Assembly (NCBI GenBank): GCA_964400405.1
Contig: CAYNUO010000007.1
Location: 1 to 64,000, forward strand
Source of the DNA: CANKJK01 sp964400405
GTDB taxonomy: Bacteria > Acidobacteriota > Vicinamibacteria > Vicinamibacterales > UBA2999
Direction: 5' to 3'
DNA length: 64,000 nt
This document shows positions 50,741 through 62,257 of the stretch, one piece after another. Made by a program: the position numbers and the translations under genes. How positions within the stretch are numbered: the first letter of the stretch is position 1; each line of letters begins with the position of its first letter. The notes under the pieces are model-generated. The model was not told the origin of the DNA and ran no database searches. It saw only the letters and a list, made by a program, of their open reading frames with translations.

Positions 50741-53700
50741 GTGTCCGGCACTGGAGATGCGCCGCGTGTCGCGCCGCCGTGGCGCGCCCTCGCGTGGCGA
50801 TTCGGCGTCGCTGTCGCCGGCGCGCTGCTGACCTGGGGCGGCGGCACGCTGCTCGGACGGTGGACCGCCCCGGCCGGCGAGGAGACCGCCCGTGCGGCGG
50901 CGCGGGCACACGCGGGCGCCCGCCACGTGCTGGCGGCGATGGAAGGCGCGGCGCGCGACGCGCGGGAGGTCCCGCTGGAGTCCCCGCTGTCGAGCGCAGG
51001 CGCCAGCCGCGCCTTCCTCGCGCTCGGCGCGGTGCGCGAGCGTCAGGCGTCGCGGCCGTCAGAGGGTGCGGATCTCTCCGGGCTCGGCGTCTCCCTGGTC
51101 GATGCGGATGGGCGCCCGCTGGCGTGGGCCGGCCGTGCGATGCGCCGCACGGCGGCGTTGGCCAGCCCGGCGAGGCCCGTCTGGCGCATGGCAGAGGCGC
51201 CCAGCGGGATCGAGATCACCCGCATCGAGTGCCGTGGCCCGTGGGCCGCGGATGGGTGCCCGATGATGGTGGTGGAGTGGTGGCTTCCCTTCGCCGACGG
51301 CGACGCGAGCGCCCAGGTCGTCGAGCTTGGTGGCCAGCACGTCACGCTGGTCGAGCCTGACGGCAGCGGTCTGGCGATGACACCGGTGGCGATTGCCGCC
51401 CCGGACGGCACGCCGCTGTTGAGCGGCACGATCGCACCACGCGATCTGATCCTGCAGGGCCGGCGCTGGCCGCTGGCCGTGCGTTCGGCGGCCCTGACTC
51501 TCTTCGCCCTGGGGTGCCTTTCGCTGATCGGTCCGCTGCGGCGGTGGCGCGCGACGCGCGCGCCGTCGGCGCGCATGCTGCCGGCGCTGCTGACCGCCGT
51601 CCCGTCCGTCGCGGCGTGGCTGACCCTGTGGCTCGCCTCACCCGCGGAGTGGTGGCCGCACGACGCGCTGTCGGGCGTGCGATACGCGTCGGCCGGGTTG
51701 CCGTTCGTCCGGTCGCCGTTTGACGCGGCGCTCGCGGCGGCGCTGGCTCTGGCGATCGCGTGGACGCTCGCGGAGGTCGCGGCCGGCAGCGTCCGGCGGC
51801 GGCGGAAGACACATGCCCTGCACGTGCGCGCCGTCGTGGGCGGCGTCGCAGCAGCACTCCTGGCGCACGCATCCACGTGGGTGCTGCGCGACGCGGTCGG
51901 CAGTTCGACCCTCGACCTCCGTCAGTTCTCGCTGCTCACGTGGAATCCGGCGCGCGTGCTGCTGCAGTCCGGCCTGCTGGGTGTGGTCGTTGCGCTGATG
52001 CTGCTGGCGGTCGTCGGGCTGCGGGGACGGCGCCCGTGGCGCCGCCCTCCGCTGGTGCACGGGCTGCTGTGGCTGGCACCGGCGCTGGCCGTCTGGCTGC
52101 TGGATCGCGAATGGGCGGCGCTGCTGCTCGCCGTGACGGCGGTCTGCGCGGCCGCATCCGCGCATCGGGTCACGGGCGCCGTCGGGCGGCGTGCCGCGGG
52201 GCGCCGGGTCGCGGTCGCGGCAGCGTTGCTGGCGGCGGCCACGGGCGCCATGTACCTCGAGCTGTTCCGCACGTCCACCACTGCGGCCCACGAGCAGGTG
52301 GCGACCCGCCTCGCCGCGGAGGTGCTGAACCAGCGGGAAGCCGTGAAGACGCGGCTTCAGCAGGCGATGGATGACGTGGATGCCCTGGAGGGACTGAACG
52401 CGCTGGTCGGCGGCGCGGCACCCGGCCCGGCCGATGCCGACCGGGCCTTTGGCGTCTGGCAGGCCACCGCGCTGGCCGCGCCGGTGAGCTCCTCCCTCGA
52501 ACTGGCGGATGCGGATGGTGCGTTGCTGAGCCGCTTCGCGTTCAACCTCCCGGACGAGACCGCGGGCGCCCGGCCGGCTGGCGACAGCGGCTGCGAGTGG
52601 ACCGTCTCCGAAGAGGTCTCGCCGTTCTTCGGTGAGGACCGGCGCGTCTGGCGCGCGTCGCGCGCCGTCTGTCAGGCCGGCGGGACGCCATCCGGCTTCA
52701 TCACCATCCAGGCGACCGTGGATCGGTCCGACCTTCCGTTTCTCGCACCAGTCCGGCCGTACGCGGAGCTGCAGCGGCGGTCGGGGCATCTGCCGGCGCG
52801 CGACATGCTCGGCCACGACGTCGAGTACACGGTTTACGGCTGGAGCGGCCGGCCGCTCTACGCCTCCCGCCCGGCCGGCTGGGCTCTCGCCCCCGACGCG
52901 CTGGCGATGGCCGCCGGTACCCGTGCCGGATTCTGGACACGGCTGACGCGCGGACAGGAGCCGTACGACGTCTTCGTGTTCAACGACCGCGGTGCCATTC
53001 ACGCGCTCGGCCTGCCGGTGGCCGGGTGGCTCGCGCACGTGACGGCGGCGGCCGAGGCCCTCGTGCTGTGCGGACTCTGCGCGACGCTGATCGGGCTGGG
53101 CATCGCCGTCCTTCGCTGGCGCCCGGTCTCGGCGCGGCGTCTGTGGCGGGCCGCCGCGTCGAGTTATTACCGCCGCCTGCTCGTGGCCCTGATCGCGGCC
53201 GCTGTCGTGCCGGTCGCAGGACTGGCCCTGCTCTTCCGGGCGTCGGTGGCCGCGCAGATGCGGGTATCGCTGGAACAGGAGGCCGTCCGCACGGCGTCGG
53301 CGGCGGAGCGGGCCATCGCCGACCTCGCCGCGACGCCCGGCGGCACCGTGGACGACGATCTGATGGTCCGGGTCAGCCGTCTGGTCGGCGCGGACGTGAA
53401 CGTGTACGAGGGTGCCCAGCTCCTCGCCACCAGCGGGCGGACGCTCTTCGCCTCCGGACTCCTGCCGCCGCGACCGCCGGAGGGCGTCTATCGCGACATC
53501 GTCCTGGGTCTCCGCGCGGAGTCCGTGATCGAGAGCGTGCTCGGCGACGTCCACTACCTCACCGTGGGCGTGCCTGCCGGCGCGTCGCGCGTTCCGCGTC
53601 TCGTGACCGTTCCGCTGCCGTTGCGTCAGGAGTCCGCCGAGGCGGAGATGGCGATCCTGGATCGCCGGGTCCTGCTCGTCGCGCTCTTCTTCGTGCTGGC

Positions 53701-54598
53701 TGGTGGCTCGCTGGGCTACTCCCTGGCCGAGCGGATGGCGGACCCGGTCCGTCGCCTGGCGAGGGCCACGCGACGCATCAGCCGCGGCGATCTCGACGTG
53801 ACCGTGCTCGTGCGTTCGTCAGACGAGTTCCGGAATCTCGCCGAGGAGTTCAACGCCATGGCCGTGGAGCTCGGGCGGCAGCGCCGGCAGCTCGAACGGA
53901 CGAACCGGCTCGAAGCGTGGTCCGAGGTGGCGCGGCAGGTCGCGCACGACATCAAGAACCCGCTCACGCCGATTCAGCTGAACGCGGAGCACCTGCGGCG
54001 CGTTCACGCCGACCGCGGCGGGCCGATGGGCGCGGTCGTGGACGGCTGCGTGGACACGATCCTCGGACAGGTCCGCCTGCTCCGGTCCATCGCGTCCGAG
54101 TTCTCGAACTTTGCCTCGACACCGGCCGTGAAGGTCGAAGCGGTACCGGTCCGCGCGCTGGTCGAGACGCTGGTCGAACCGTACCTGGAGGCCCTGCAAG
54201 GCGCGGTGACGTTCATCCGCTCGGTGCCCGACGGGCTGCCGGACGTGGAGGTCGACCGCGCGCTGACGGCCAGGGCACTGGCCAACCTCGTCGAGAACGC
54301 GCTCCAGGCGATCGGACAGCGCGGCACGGTCACGATCGACGCGGCTGCCGAACGCGGCGCGGACGGACGGCCGGGTATCGCGATCGGCATCGCTGACAGC
54401 GGGCCCGGCATGGACGCGGGCTCGATCGCGCGCGCCTTCGAGCCCTACTTCTCGACCAAGACCGGTGGCACGGGTCTCGGCCTGCCGATCGCGAAGCGCA
54501 ACATCGAGGCGTCGGGCGGCGCGGTGCGCATGACGAGCGAGGCTGGAAGCGGCACGCGCGTCATCGTTTGGCTGCCCGCCGCCGAAACGCGATCGTAG
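50741..54598 (+). CDS. Very large NtrY-like sensor histidine kinase
   Basis: About 1285 residues. Roughly ten membrane helices lie in residues ~12-510, interrupted by an extracytoplasmic loop (~40-240); a second large periplasmic sensor region (~515-760) and a third (~835-970) follow. HAMP is at ~985-1045 (ERMADPVRRLARATRRISRG). The phosphoacceptor is His1069 in RQVAHDIKNPLTPIQL, matching the NtrY class. The ATPase has NLVENALQAI, DSGPGMD and GGTGLGLPI. No response regulator lies beside it; the next gene is pssA on the other strand. GTG at 50741. The three-part input module is unusually large. rpoN in the same window suggests a sigma-54 link, which is inference. Confidence 0.92.
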   Translation: MSGTGDAPRVAPPWRALAWRFGVAVAGALLTWGGGTLLGRWTAPAGEETARAAARAHAGARHVLAAMEGAARDAREVPLESPLSSAGASRAFLALGAVRERQASRPSEGADLSGLGVSLVDADGRPLAWAGRAMRRTAALASPARPVWRMAEAPSGIEITRIECRGPWAADGCPMMVVEWWLPFADGDASAQVVELGGQHVTLVEPDGSGLAMTPVAIAAPDGTPLLSGTIAPRDLILQGRRWPLAVRSAALTLFALGCLSLIGPLRRWRATRAPSARMLPALLTAVPSVAAWLTLWLASPAEWWPHDALSGVRYASAGLPFVRSPFDAALAAALALAIAWTLAEVAAGSVRRRRKTHALHVRAVVGGVAAALLAHASTWVLRDAVGSSTLDLRQFSLLTWNPARVLLQSGLLGVVVALMLLAVVGLRGRRPWRRPPLVHGLLWLAPALAVWLLDREWAALLLAVTAVCAAASAHRVTGAVGRRAAGRRVAVAAALLAAATGAMYLELFRTSTTAAHEQVATRLAAEVLNQREAVKTRLQQAMDDVDALEGLNALVGGAAPGPADADRAFGVWQATALAAPVSSSLELADADGALLSRFAFNLPDETAGARPAGDSGCEWTVSEEVSPFFGEDRRVWRASRAVCQAGGTPSGFITIQATVDRSDLPFLAPVRPYAELQRRSGHLPARDMLGHDVEYTVYGWSGRPLYASRPAGWALAPDALAMAAGTRAGFWTRLTRGQEPYDVFVFNDRGAIHALGLPVAGWLAHVTAAAEALVLCGLCATLIGLGIAVLRWRPVSARRLWRAAASSYYRRLLVALIAAAVVPVAGLALLFRASVAAQMRVSLEQEAVRTASAAERAIADLAATPGGTVDDDLMVRVSRLVGADVNVYEGAQLLATSGRTLFASGLLPPRPPEGVYRDIVLGLRAESVIESVLGDVHYLTVGVPAGASRVPRLVTVPLPLRQESAEAEMAILDRRVLLVALFFVLAGGSLGYSLAERMADPVRRLARATRRISRGDLDVTVLVRSSDEFRNLAEEFNAMAVELGRQRRQLERTNRLEAWSEVARQVAHDIKNPLTPIQLNAEHLRRVHADRGGPMGAVVDGCVDTILGQVRLLRSIASEFSNFASTPAVKVEAVPVRALVETLVEPYLEALQGAVTFIRSVPDGLPDVEVDRALTARALANLVENALQAIGQRGTVTIDAAAERGADGRPGIAIGIADSGPGMDAGSIARAFEPYFSTKTGGTGLGLPIAKRNIEASGGAVRMTSEAGSGTRVIVWLPAAETRS

Positions 54599-54614
54599 AC
54601 GCCGCGGTTCCCAC

Positions 54615-54751
54615 GGTCCGCTGACGGTCGCGGGCGGGCCATGCGCGCATCGTGCGCTCACTGCGCGCCTGTGAAGTGCACCGGGCTCGTGTACAGACTG
54701 ATTCGCGCTCGACGCGCGCATGGCCCGCCCACGCCCGGCCGCCCACGGACC
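54615..54751. repeat. Dispersed inverted-repeat element, copy B
   Basis: Same design as copy A: outer stem GGTCCG (54615-54620) with CGGACC (54746-54751), and a main stem of perfect 17-bp arms at 54632-54648 and 54714-54730. Two stem positions changed relative to copy A with matching changes on the other arm. It sits 16 bp after the kinase stop, between convergent genes, and close to the assembly gap. Confidence 0.85.
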
Positions 54752-54789
54752 GCTACCACTGCGGCTGACCTCGGCGGAAGCGCCCCGGA

Positions 54790-54829
54790 GCACCCGCACT
54801 GGGATGTACCACGGGGCGATCCCGGTGGC
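54790..54829. repeat. Second shared repeat module near copy B
   Basis: Similar, in reverse complement, to 15543-15582 (19/21 in the best part). Its end runs into the 55-bp sequence duplicated across the gap. Confidence 0.55.
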
Positions 54830-55028
54830 GCCTAGGACGCGGGCGTTGGCGCGGGGGTGTCTGGCGTGTTCTTNNNNNNNNNNNNNNNNNNNNNNNNNNN
54901 NNNNNNNNNNNNNNNNNNNNNNNNNNNNNNNNNNNNNNNNNNNNNNNNNNNNNNNNNNNNNNNNNNNNNNNNNATCCCGGTGGCGCCTAGGACGCGGGCG
55001 TTGGCGCGGGGGTGTCTGGCGTGTTCTT
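54819..55028. other. Assembly gap (100 N at 54874-54973) flanked by identical 55-bp ends
   Basis: 54819-54873 and 54974-55028 are identical over all 55 bases. Exactly this arises when two contigs that overlap by the assembly k-mer are scaffolded with a fixed 100-N spacer. The real sequence is probably continuous and 155 bp shorter. The second copy holds the 3' end of pssA, so that gene is intact. Nothing else is supported in 54599-54986 beyond the repeats listed. Confidence 0.85.
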
Positions 55029-55805
55029 GCGGCGGAGACGCGCCACGAGCAGGCCGATGAACGGCGTCACGAGGTAGCCGTAGGCCAGGACCATCAGTAC
55101 CAGTTCCGGGTGTGCGACGAGCAGCGCGATGGCGCCGGCGATGAGGATCAGGACCGGATACGTCCGCCGCGCGCCGAGGTCGAAGGTCTTGAAGCTGCGG
55201 AAACGGATCGTGCTGACCATCAGCAGGCCCGGCACGAGCACCATCGCGAGGACCGCGATCGCCGGATACGGGGTGTGGAGCCCTTCGGGGAACGCGAAGA
55301 CGGTCGCCGCGGGGATGCCGGCGGCCGCGGGGCTGGGCATGCCGGCGAAGTACCGCTTGTCCTGCGTGCCCGTCTGGATGTTGAACCGCGCCAGGCGGAC
55401 GGCTGCGCCGGCGACGAACACGAAGCCCGCGGCCCAGCCGACCCGGCCCAGCGGGGCGAGACCCCACGCGAAGGACAGGATCGCGGGTGCGACGCCGAAC
55501 GAGACGACGTCCGCAAGCGAATCGAACTCGACGCCGAACGCCGTGGACGTTCCCGTCAGCCGCGCCACGCGGCCATCGAGCATGTCGAGCACGATCGCGA
55601 TGCCGATGAACAGCGCGCCGGGTGCCATCTCTCCGCGGAGCGCGTGGACGACGCAGGCGTACCCGCAGAACAGGTTGCCCATCGTGAAGAGGCTGGGCAG
55701 CAGATAGACGCCTCGCCGCCGGGTGCGGGAGGCCGAGCCGTCGCTCTCCGCGGCGCCGCGCGGCAGCAGCCGGAGCCGTGACGCGCCCACGCGCGGCGGA
55801 TTCAT
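54987..55805 (-). CDS. pssA: CDP-diacylglycerol-serine O-phosphatidyltransferase PssA
   Basis: About 272 residues of the CDP-alcohol phosphatidyltransferase family: the motif D-x2-D-G-x2-A-R-x8-G-x3-D-x3-D is complete in LDMLDGRVARLTGTSTAFG followed by VEFDSLADVVSFG. Around six to eight membrane helices follow (VFVAGAAVRLARFNIQTG, YPAIAVLAMVLVPGLLMV, YPVLILIAGAIALLVA). It makes phosphatidylserine; psd directly upstream overlaps its start by 4 bases and would make phosphatidylethanolamine. The C-terminus is basic and Pro/Thr-rich. The stop at 54987 lies in the sequence repeated across the gap. Confidence 0.93.
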   Translation of the reverse strand: MNPPRVGASRLRLLPRGAAESDGSASRTRRRGVYLLPSLFTMGNLFCGYACVVHALRGEMAPGALFIGIAIVLDMLDGRVARLTGTSTAFGVEFDSLADVVSFGVAPAILSFAWGLAPLGRVGWAAGFVFVAGAAVRLARFNIQTGTQDKRYFAGMPSPAAAGIPAATVFAFPEGLHTPYPAIAVLAMVLVPGLLMVSTIRFRSFKTFDLGARRTYPVLILIAGAIALLVAHPELVLMVLAYGYLVTPFIGLLVARLRRKNTPDTPAPTPAS

Positions 55806-56440
55806 CGCGTGGCCTCGAGCCGCGCGACCGGCGTCTGGCCGGCCGTGACGATGTCACCCGGCTTGACCAGGAGCGTCGTGCCGTCCGGAACGTAGATGTC
55901 CATCCGGGATCCGAACTTCATGACGCCGAAGCGTTGACCTGTCGTCACCTGCTCCCCTTCCCGGACCCGGCACACCACGCGGCGCGCCAGCAGGCCGACG
56001 ATCTGCCGGAAAACCAGCGTGCGGCCGTCGCGCTCCACCCAGACCTCGGCGTACTCGTTGAGGTCGCCCGCCTCGCGGCGATACGCCGGGAGGAAGCGGC
56101 CTGGATGATAGCGCACGCGCCGGACCACGCCGCCCCACGGGATACGGTTGATGTGCACGTTCATCGGCGACAGGAAGATGCAGATTTGCCGCCACTGCCC
56201 CTGCGGCGGGTCCGCGCCGACGAGGTCCCCGGCGAACATCACGCGCCCGTCGGCCGGCGAGAGCACCGTGTCCCCCGCGACGGCCGGAACCTCCCTCGCC
56301 GGGTCCCGGAAGAAGAAGAGAAAGAAGGCCGCGAGCAGCACACCCGGTACGGCGGCGAGGAGGCCCCACACGGCGCCGCCCAGAAGGGCAAGGGCGGCGG
56401 CAGGCAGGATGAACGGCCAGCCCGCGCGATCGATACGCAT
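55802..56440 (-). CDS. psd: Phosphatidylserine decarboxylase, short archaeal-type
   Basis: About 212 residues: two N-terminal membrane helices, VLSPADGRVMFAGDLV, FLSPMNVHINRIPWGGVVRR and the self-cleavage region RFGVMKFGSRMDIYVPDGT, where Ser of GSR should become the pyruvoyl group. Short forms like this one pair with PssA, as here. The ATG at 56440 lies six bases from a TACAAT box, so the transcript may start at the start codon. It overlaps pssA by 4 bases. Confidence 0.94.
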   Translation of the reverse strand: MRIDRAGWPFILPAAALALLGGAVWGLLAAVPGVLLAAFFLFFFRDPAREVPAVAGDTVLSPADGRVMFAGDLVGADPPQGQWRQICIFLSPMNVHINRIPWGGVVRRVRYHPGRFLPAYRREAGDLNEYAEVWVERDGRTLVFRQIVGLLARRVVCRVREGEQVTTGQRFGVMKFGSRMDIYVPDGTTLLVKPGDIVTAGQTPVARLEATR

Positions 56441-56446
56441 CCGAGC

Positions 56447-56452
56447 ATTGTA
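56447..56452 (-). promoter_or_regulatory. Candidate -10 box for psd-pssA
   Basis: TACAAT on the minus strand, six bases before the psd ATG. The flanking TACGTAGGTACGTA is a short direct repeat that could bind a regulator. No -35 box is clear. Confidence 0.45.
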
Positions 56453-56467
56453 CGTAGGTACGTAGAT

Positions 56468-56501
56468 GCGCCGGCAGGCGCTCGTGGCGCACTGCCGGCG
56501 C
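56468..56501. terminator. GC-rich nested hairpin between the YdcH-like gene and psd
   Basis: GCGCCGGCA (56468-56476) pairs perfectly with TGCCGGCGC (56493-56501), and an inner GCGC/GCGC closes a five-base loop. It follows the YdcH-like gene and precedes the psd promoter. No U-tract, so an intrinsic terminator is possible but not certain. Confidence 0.45.
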
Positions 56502-56530
56502 GAAGGGTGGCGCAGAGGCGCGCCCGGGGT

Positions 56531-56746
56531 TCAGCCGGTATGTCGCAGGCGGTTCATCTCGTCCTTGAGCGCCAGCTTGCGTTTCTTGATCCGGATTTCT
56601 TCGAGGGCTTCGTCGTCGTTCAGGTGCAGGTGGGTCGAGAGCTCGTGCAGGCGCTCATCGAGGACGTGGTGTTCGGTGGCCAGGTGGCGGATGCGGTCAG
56701 CCGTCTGCTGGTAGGCGTCCGTGGCCTGGGATTCGGCAACATTCAT
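56531..56746 (-). CDS. Small YdcH-like (DUF465) protein
   Basis: About 71 residues, alpha-helical hairpin: RIRHLATEHHVLDERLHELS and a second helix LEEIRIKKRKLALKDEMNRL, the DUF465 signature (...KKxKLxLKDEI...). Function unknown in all bacteria; a small helical-hairpin cytoplasmic protein. ATG at 56746 is fixed by an excellent AAGGAGGAGG seven or so bases upstream; the frame open to 56830 is discarded. Confidence 0.88.
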   Translation of the reverse strand: MNVAESQATDAYQQTADRIRHLATEHHVLDERLHELSTHLHLNDDEALEEIRIKKRKLALKDEMNRLRHTG

Positions 56747-56849
56747 AGGCCTCCTCCTTGTCAGTCCGGCCGGCGCCGTCCGCCAGCCGGTGATGCGCGA
56801 ACCGTAACAGAGTGCGGGCGGGCGTTTCAAGGGCGGCCGCGCGCGGCCG

Positions 56850-57311
56850 TCAGACGTGCTCGTGCCACAGGATCAGCGCGTCTTCTTCTGGACTGGTGTA
56901 GTAATTCCGGCGCGAACCGGCCACTGCGAACCCCAGCCGTTCGTAGAGACGACGGGCGCCGGTGTTCGAGGCGCGCACCTCAAGTGTGGCCCGCCGGGCG
57001 CCGAGCACACGCCCTTCCGCCAGAACGTGCCGCATCAGCAGTGTGCCGAAGCCACGGCCCCGGAACGCCGGACGCATGGCGATGTTGTTGATGTGGATCT
57101 CGTCGAAGACCAGCCAGAACGCGCAGAACCCGGCCACGCGGCAGTCAGGCGTCCGCACGACGAGGATGCTGCAGATGTCCCGATTGGTGAGTTCCCACTC
57201 GTACATCTCGCGCGTCCACGGGTTGGTGAAGCTCTCCGCTTCAACTTCGAGGATGCCGGTCAGATCGTCCGCGCCGGCGAGACGCTCGACGATGGCCTGC
57301 GACGTCGTCAT
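56850..57311 (-). CDS. rimI: Ribosomal-protein-alanine N-acetyltransferase RimI
   Basis: About 153 residues, GNAT fold: ILEVEAESFTNPWTREMYEW is the RimI N-terminal pattern; HINNIAMRPAFRGRGFGTLLM holds the acetyl-CoA loop (R-G-x-G-F-G), and LEVRASNTGARRLYERLGF plus RRNYYTSPEEDALILWHE complete it. It acetylates the N-terminus of ribosomal protein S18 and related substrates. Its ATG overlaps the tsaB stop by 4 bases, the standard tsaB-rimI order. Confidence 0.94.
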   Translation of the reverse strand: MTTSQAIVERLAGADDLTGILEVEAESFTNPWTREMYEWELTNRDICSILVVRTPDCRVAGFCAFWLVFDEIHINNIAMRPAFRGRGFGTLLMRHVLAEGRVLGARRATLEVRASNTGARRLYERLGFAVAGSRRNYYTSPEEDALILWHEHV

Positions 57312-58012
57312 GCGCGCGGCCCTTCCTGCCCCCGTCTGGCGCTGCGGGCCAGCTCGGCATCCGGGCGGCGCACGTAGAGGGCACGCACCGCGCCGGGGAG
57401 GCCCGGCTCCCCCGCCGAGGCCCGCGGGAGCGCAAGCCGCGCCACGGCCTCGGCGAGCAATGGCACCGCCGCTTCCGCGACACGGAACCGCGGCGACGCG
57501 TCGGTGATGGCCGTCCGGTACGCCTCCGCGCCGTCGCCGATGAAGGTCCAGCCGGCGCCGTCCTCCAGCAGGCCCGCGAGCAGCGATTCGGGCCGGTCGA
57601 CCGTCGGCTCGTCGCTGGCCTCGCCGGCCGGATAGCGCGAGGCATACACTTCGCCGCGCCACGCATCCACCCACGTCACGACGCGCGACGCGCCGGCGGC
57701 GCGCGCCGTCCACGCCAGGGCATCGAGCCCCGACACGCCGAAGAGTGGCCGTCCGAGCGCCACGGACAAGCCCTGCATCGTCGCGATGCCGATCCGGAGA
57801 CCGGTGAACGAGCCCGGACCGACGGCGACCGCCAGCGAACCGACGTCCGCCAGCGTGGCGCCGGCCCCGGTTACCACGCGGGCGAGCGCCGCGGGCAGTT
57901 GCGTGGCGACCGGCTCGCCCTCCGGCAGTTCCCCGACGTGCGCGGCGCCGGAGGCGTCGACGAGTGACACGCTCCCCCGCCGGGTCGTCGTGTCGAGCGC
58001 GAGAAGCAGCAT
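57308..58012 (-). CDS. tsaB: tRNA threonylcarbamoyladenosine biosynthesis protein TsaB
   Basis: About 234 residues with the ASKHA fold: LLLALDTTTRRGSVSLVD at the start, LAVAVGPGSFTGLRIGIATMQGL, then GVSGLDALAWTARA and WVDAWRGEVYAS. Partners TsaD and TsaE, needed for t6A37 formation, are not in the window. ATG at 58012 is the family start; an extension to 58048 would overlap mutS. A TATCAT box lies nine bases upstream. Confidence 0.94.
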   Translation of the reverse strand: MLLLALDTTTRRGSVSLVDASGAAHVGELPEGEPVATQLPAALARVVTGAGATLADVGSLAVAVGPGSFTGLRIGIATMQGLSVALGRPLFGVSGLDALAWTARAAGASRVVTWVDAWRGEVYASRYPAGEASDEPTVDRPESLLAGLLEDGAGWTFIGDGAEAYRTAITDASPRFRVAEAAVPLLAEAVARLALPRASAGEPGLPGAVRALYVRRPDAELARSARRGQEGPRA

Positions 58013-58021
58013 CCGACCTGC

Positions 58022-58029
58022 ATGATAAT
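58022..58029. promoter_or_regulatory. Overlapping divergent -10 boxes for tsaB and mutS
   Basis: ATGATAAT: the minus strand reads TATCAT (58027-58022), nine bases before the tsaB ATG; the plus strand reads GATAAT (58024-58029), 17 bases before the mutS ATG. The whole divergent gap is 34 bp. Confidence 0.35.
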
Positions 58030-58046
58030 GGGGCTCGCCCTCCGGC

Positions 58047-60679
<2,633 letters not shown>

Positions 60680-60680
<1 letters not shown>

Positions 60681-62257
60681 TGCCCACCCTCCTGCGCTCC
60701 GGCATGGCCGCGCTGCTGGCGCTTGCGGTGCTCGCGGGCGGCTGCCGGGGCGCGGGTGACGAGCGGGCGGACGGGTATCTCACCGTCGGCATCGGCGCGG
60801 GCCCGAACGGATTCGACCCGCGCCTGTCCTCCGACGAGGGATCGGAGCGCGTCGCACAGCTCGTCTACTCGCGCCTCATGGAGCTGGATGACAGCCTGCG
60901 CGCCGTGCCGGGCCTGGCCGAGCGCCTCGACCGCCCGGATCCGCTGACGTGGGTCGTCACGCTGCGCGAGAGCATCCGCTTCCATGACGGACGTCCGCTC
61001 ACGTCGGCCGACGTCCTCTACACGCTGCGGACGATCCTCGACCCGGCCACCGCGTCACCGCTGCGCGGCGCGTATCGCTCGGTCGAGTCCGTCGACGCGC
61101 CGGATGCGCGGACCGTCCGCTTCCGGCTCAAGGAGGCCGTCGAGTCGTTCCCGATGCAGCTCGTCGTGTCCATCGTGCCGGACGGTTCGGGCCCCGAGCT
61201 GCGTACGCACCCGATCGGCACGGGGCCGTACCGCTTCGTCAGCGCGACCGCCGACGACCGCGTGGTGCTGGCGCGATTCGACGGGTACTTCCGCGGCCCG
61301 GTCCTGAATGCCGGCATCGTCTTGCGCATCCTGCCGGACGACACCATGCGGGGCCTGGAACTCCGGCACGGCGGCGTGGACGTGGTGATCAACGACGTGC
61401 CGCCGGACCTCGTCCACGCGCTCGACGGGCGCGACGGCCTGCGCGTCGTCACAGCTCCCGGGACGGACTACTCGTACATCGGGATCAACACGCGCGACCC
61501 GCAGCTCGCCGACGCCCGGCTGCGCCGCGCGCTGGCGTTCGCCGTCGATCGCCAGGCCATCGTCACGCACCTCCGGCGCTCACTCGCCGGCGTGGCCACG
61601 GGCATCCTGCCGCCCATCTCCTGGGCCGTCGCGACCGACGTCCCGCGCTTCGACTACAACCCCGAGGCCGCCCGCCGGGCACTCGACGCCGCCGGCTACC
61701 CCGACCCCGACGGTCCGGGCCCGCAGCCCAGGCTCCGGCTCACGCTCAAGATCTCGACGAACGAGTTCGTGCGGCTCCAGGCCACGGTGCTGCAGGAGAA
61801 CTTCCGCGCCGTCGGCGTGGAGCTCGACGTGCGGCAGCAGGAGTTCGCGACGCTGTTCGGCGATGTCGTGAAGGGAAACTTCCAGCTGGTCACGCTGCAA
61901 TGGGTCGGCGGCGCCGTGGCCGACCCCGACATCCTGCGGCGCGTCTTCCACTCCGACCAGATTCCGCCGGGCGGGTTCAATCGGGGGCGCTACGTGAATC
62001 CGGAGGTCGACCGGCTGCTGGACGCCGCCACGCGCGCCTCCGGGGAGGAGGCGCGACGGCGGCTCTATCAGGATGTGCAGCGGATCGTGGCCGAGGACCA
62101 GCCCTACATCAGCCTCTGGTACCGGACCAACGCCGCCGTGCTGCAGCCCTGGGTCGAGGGCCTGCGCCTCGGGACGCTGATCGACTTCGAGCGGCTGGCC
62201 CGGGTTCGCCTGAACCGGGCGGCCTCAGCCGCCCGATCGGCGTCGAACGCTTACTGA
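60680..62257 (+). CDS. Peptide/nickel-type ABC transporter solute-binding lipoprotein (SBP family 5)
   Basis: About 525 residues. Lipobox LAGGC after a short signal; the family-5 entry GIGAGPNGFDPRLSSDEGSE; FHDGRPLTSADVLYTLRTIL and GTGPYRFVS, then YIGINTRDPQLADARLRRAL and DVQRIVAEDQPYISLWYR, all DppA/OppA-like. The ligand is probably an oligopeptide but cannot be read. No permease or ATPase genes adjoin it, so its transporter is elsewhere. ATG at 60680 overlaps the mutS stop by one base. Confidence 0.92.

Noticed and set aside
54720..55857. Open frames running through the run of Ns
   Set aside because: They are computed across unknown bases and a duplicated contig end. Only pssA, fully on one side, is real.
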